Made by a program: the position numbers and the translations under genes. DNA of 5,636 nt. It comes from Candidatus Niyogiibacteriota bacterium. Its GTDB lineage: Bacteria > Patescibacteriota > Minisyncoccia > HO2-45-28. The stretch covers positions 1 through 5,636 of the forward strand of contig JACOVJ010000042.1 of the NCBI GenBank assembly GCA_016177385.1. Reading direction: 5' to 3'. Positions 3,057-5,636 of the stretch are shown piece after piece. Under the pieces are notes generated by a model. The model did not search any database and had not been told where the DNA came from. It saw only the letters and a list, made by a program, of their open reading frames with translations. How positions within the stretch are numbered: the first letter of the stretch is position 1; each line of letters starts with the position of its first letter.

Positions 3057-5636
3057 CTAGAACGATTTAAGATCGTTCGCAACGATGGATATTCGCCCAT
3101 TGCGGTAGGAGAGCCGGCCTCGGAACTTAAGCCCGACATCCTCGCGGATCATGTGGCCGTATTTTTGGAGCGTCTTCGGAAAGATCACGGCCTCCATGGC
3201 TCCCGTGTGGTCGAGCAAATTCAGGAACACCATCGGGTCGCCTTGTTTGGTCGTTATTTTTTTGATGCTCTCGATCAACCCAGCGACCACGACCGGCGCG
3301 CCTTCGCCCAGTTTCGCGGCCTCAGCGATGGGGCGGTTATAGTCCTCGAACATTTTGCGCATGGTGTCGAGCGGATGACCCGACACATACAACCCTAAAA
3401 GTTCCTTTTCCCAGCGCAACTTTTCATCCATGGTTGCGCTTACGGCGGCTTCGAGTGCCAATGCCGGCGCCGCAGAAGGCACCAATCCGAAAATAGATTC
3501 TTGATTCTGGCGCCGAGTTTTCATGGTGTCGCGGTGGTGGCTTAATATCCGTTCCATGTTCGCGAGCATTTGATTGCGCTCGCCGATGGAATCAAGCGCG
3601 CCTGATTTGATGAGCGATTCGAGCGATTTTTTGTTCAGGTCCTTCGATTGTACGCGCTCGAGAAGATCCGCGAGATTCGAATACGGGCCGTTCATGCGCC
3701 GCTCGTCGATGATGGCCGCAACGACATTGGCGCCGACATTTTTGATGGTGCGAAGACCGAATCGGATATCATTGCCAACCGGAGTGAATCCCTCATTCGA
3801 TTGATTCACGTCGGGTGCTAAGACTGAAATGTTCAGCCGCTTCGCCTCCGCGACGAAAAGCGCGATGCGTTCCACATCCTTCTCGTCCGCATTCATGAGC
3901 GCGGTCATAAATTCGCAGGGGTAATGATGCTTGAGCCACGCGGTCTGGTAGGCGATGATGGCATAACAGGCGGCGTGCGACCGGTTGAAACCGTATCGCG
4001 CAAAAGGTTCGATCAGGTGCCACATTTCGTTGCCGAGCGCGCGACTCCGGATCGTTTTCTCAACACCCGCGACGAATTTATCCTTTTGCTCATCGAGCAG
4101 TTTTTTGATCTTTTTGCCGACGGCCTTGCGGAGCGTATCGGCTTCGGCGAGCGTAAATCCGGCAAGCGCCTGCGCCGATTGCATCAGCTGTTCCTGATAG
4201 ATCATGATACCGTGCGTTTTTTTCAGGATCGGTTCGAGCGCCGGATGCAGATAGCGGATCCCCTCCCTCCCGTGCTTTCGCTCGATGTATTGCGGGATCA
4301 ACTCCATCGGGCCCGGGCGGTAGAGCGAGATCATGGCGATGATATCCTCGATGTTCGTGGGGCCGAGCTCGACTAAATAGCGCGTCATGCCGCCGCCTTC
4401 GAGCTGGAATACGCCGAGCGTTTTGCCGGCTGCCAACATCGTATAAATGGAAGGATCGCTGACATCCATCGCATCAAAATCAATACGCCTGCCGGTCCGT
4501 TCCTCGATCAGGCGGATGGCCGCCTCGATGACGCTTAAGTTTTTAAGTCCCAGAATATCCATTTTCAAGAGACCCAAGTCCTCGACCGCGTGCATTTCGA
4601 ATTGCGTTACGATCGAGCGCGAATCCGAGCCGTCGCGTGATGCCGCGTATTGCAACGGAACAGTTTCGACCAACGGATCGCGGGTGACAACAACGCCGCA
4701 GGCATGTACGGAGGCATGGCGCGCGACACCCTCCAGTTTCATCGCGGCTTCAAGCAACCGACGCGCGTCCGGATTCGTATCGCGGGCACTGCGAAGTTCG
4801 GATGAATGTTCGAATGCTTCCGAGAGCGAATTGCCGAACGGGATCATTTTGGCGATTTCGTCGCAAAATCCATAGGAAAGGCCGAGCGCCCGCCCCGCAT
4901 CGCGAATAGCGGCTCTCGCGGCCATGGTCCCGAATGTAATGATCTGCGCTACGTGGTCTTCGCCATATTTTTGCGTCATGTAGTGAAGCACTTCATCGCG
5001 GCGCGTATCGGCAAAATCGAGGTCCACGTCCGGAGGCGAAATGCGGTCCGGATTCATGAAGCGCTCGAACAGCAAATCGTAGGTTAAAGGGTCGACATTC
5101 GTGATGTTCGTCAGATACGAAATAATGGAGCCGGCGGCCGAGCCGCGCCCCGGACCCACGACAATGCCATTTTTCTTTGCCCAGTTCGTGATGTCCTGAA
5201 CGATCAAGAAGTAGGACGCAAAGCCCGTTTTTTGGATGACCGTAAGCTCAAAATCAAGTCGGGCGCGCGCAGCATCCGGAATTGCGGAGCCGTAGCGGCG
5301 GGCAAGCCCTTCCCCACATAATTTTTTCAAAAAGGTATCGGCGGTTTCTCCGTCCGGAACGTCAAAATAGGGGAGTTTAAGTTTGCCGAGTTCAAGATCA
5401 ATATGGACGCGTTCGGCGATCTTCAATGTATTTTCGGCGGCTTCGGGAATGTCCGCGAAGACCTGCCGCATTTCTTCAGCCGAGCGCATGGAAAAATTAT
5501 CCTCGCGCATGGTCAGGCGGTCGGGGTCGTCGAGCCGCGTATTGGTCTGGACCGCGAGCAGAACATCCTGCGCTTTTGCGTCCTCGGGCATTAAATAGTG
5601 GATATCCTGCGTTGCGACAACCGGAATGCCGGTCTC
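3057..5636 (-). CDS. dnaE: DNA polymerase III alpha subunit (5' truncated by window)
   Basis: DnaE is the replicative C-family polymerase. The frame is open to the right edge, so the ATG at 5591 is internal; 859 residues are visible. Numbering from the first visible residue, the end of the PHP domain comes first (VATQDIHYL, with Asp11 and His13 as likely PHP metal-site residues). Next are GPGRGSAAGS (161-170), the palm motif PDVDLDF (202-208, two catalytic Asp; bases 5013-5033) and the third catalytic Asp in LLKMDILGLK (Asp360; 4557-4559). Fingers motifs YRPGPMELIP and GFNRSHAACYA follow, then a helix-hairpin-helix region (FGLRTIKNVGANVVAAI, about 626-642). QESIF (712-716; 3489-3503) is a good beta-clamp-binding motif. 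An OB fold runs from about 780 to the end. The protein stops directly after the OB fold, so the separate C-terminal tau-binding domain of E. coli DnaE appears absent, as in other short DnaE forms. It is first of the visible minus-strand run, with thrS 9 bases downstream. Confidence 0.97.
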   Translation of the reverse strand, partial: ETGIPVVATQDIHYLMPEDAKAQDVLLAVQTNTRLDDPDRLTMREDNFSMRSAEEMRQVFADIPEAAENTLKIAERVHIDLELGKLKLPYFDVPDGETADTFLKKLCGEGLARRYGSAIPDAARARLDFELTVIQKTGFASYFLIVQDITNWAKKNGIVVGPGRGSAAGSIISYLTNITNVDPLTYDLLFERFMNPDRISPPDVDLDFADTRRDEVLHYMTQKYGEDHVAQIITFGTMAARAAIRDAGRALGLSYGFCDEIAKMIPFGNSLSEAFEHSSELRSARDTNPDARRLLEAAMKLEGVARHASVHACGVVVTRDPLVETVPLQYAASRDGSDSRSIVTQFEMHAVEDLGLLKMDILGLKNLSVIEAAIRLIEERTGRRIDFDAMDVSDPSIYTMLAAGKTLGVFQLEGGGMTRYLVELGPTNIEDIIAMISLYRPGPMELIPQYIERKHGREGIRYLHPALEPILKKTHGIMIYQEQLMQSAQALAGFTLAEADTLRKAVGKKIKKLLDEQKDKFVAGVEKTIRSRALGNEMWHLIEPFARYGFNRSHAACYAIIAYQTAWLKHHYPCEFMTALMNADEKDVERIALFVAEAKRLNISVLAPDVNQSNEGFTPVGNDIRFGLRTIKNVGANVVAAIIDERRMNGPYSNLADLLERVQSKDLNKKSLESLIKSGALDSIGERNQMLANMERILSHHRDTMKTRRQNQESIFGLVPSAAPALALEAAVSATMDEKLRWEKELLGLYVSGHPLDTMRKMFEDYNRPIAEAAKLGEGAPVVVAGLIESIKKITTKQGDPMVFLNLLDHTGAMEAVIFPKTLQKYGHMIREDVGLKFRGRLSYRNGRISIVANDLKSF
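3060..3078 (-). other. Small hairpin over the last dnaE codons, upstream of thrS
   Basis: GAACGAT (3060-3066) and ATCGTTC (3072-3078) form a perfect 7-bp stem with a 5-base loop, ending right at the dnaE stop codon and 12 bases before the thrS ATG. On the minus strand it is followed by TAGATTATAG, too poor in T for an intrinsic terminator. It may influence thrS initiation or RNA stability, or be chance; it also encodes the LKSF end of DnaE. Confidence 0.35.

Noticed and set aside
3924..4376. A 150-codon plus-strand frame, and other long frames antisense to dnaE and thrS
   Set aside because: They mirror codon bias of the minus-strand genes, lack ribosome-binding sites and recognisable motifs, and overlap strongly identified proteins throughout.
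5619..5632. ACCGG/CCGGT small hairpin at the right edge
   Set aside because: Five pairs inside conserved dnaE PHP-domain coding sequence; this is expected by chance.

Overview
The window looks like a compact bacterial housekeeping locus. It holds two gene blocks that face each other and very little intergenic DNA: gaps of 57, 12, 52 and 9 bases, plus one convergent overlap of 6 bases. The proteins, the dense packing, the GatB-dependent route to Gln/Asn-tRNA and a threonyl-tRNA synthetase built without TGS and editing domains suggest a small-genome lineage, most likely Patescibacteria/CPR (Parcubacteria-like). That placement is inferred from remembered family features, not from any search. G+C looks moderate, a little above half by eye, and similar across all genes, so no large recent transfer is evident.

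The plus-strand block (1-986) starts inside gatB, of which only the C-terminal part is visible. Two unrecognised small single-pass membrane proteins of 69 and 42 residues follow, each with a Shine-Dalgarno-like sequence. No terminator follows the last of them. The best intrinsic terminator for this block is a hairpin with a UACG loop and a U-rich tail at 1161-1189, inside the oppositely oriented miaA gene. A weaker second candidate lies at 1213-1241.

The minus-strand block (5636 down to 981) reads dnaE (replicative DNA polymerase III alpha, 5' end outside the window), then thrS, then miaA (tRNA A37 dimethylallyltransferase). thrS is broken: its catalytic core is split over two frames, and about 36 codons covering class II motif 1 are missing at the junction near 2889. 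This is either a real lesion or an assembly error.

The least explained structures are two long inverted repeats. One is a 33-base hairpin (15-bp stem) translated in frame within a variable part of MiaA. The other is a perfect 30-base palindrome between thrS and miaA, sitting where a miaA ribosome-binding site should be. Their arms share the 7-mer TAACATT. They could belong to a mobile palindromic repeat family comparable to the Rickettsia palindromic elements, but one window cannot show this.

Functionally, the locus joins replication (dnaE) with translation fidelity and tRNA biology (gatB, thrS, miaA). No CRISPR array, tRNA or rRNA gene, transposase, phage gene or defence system is visible.
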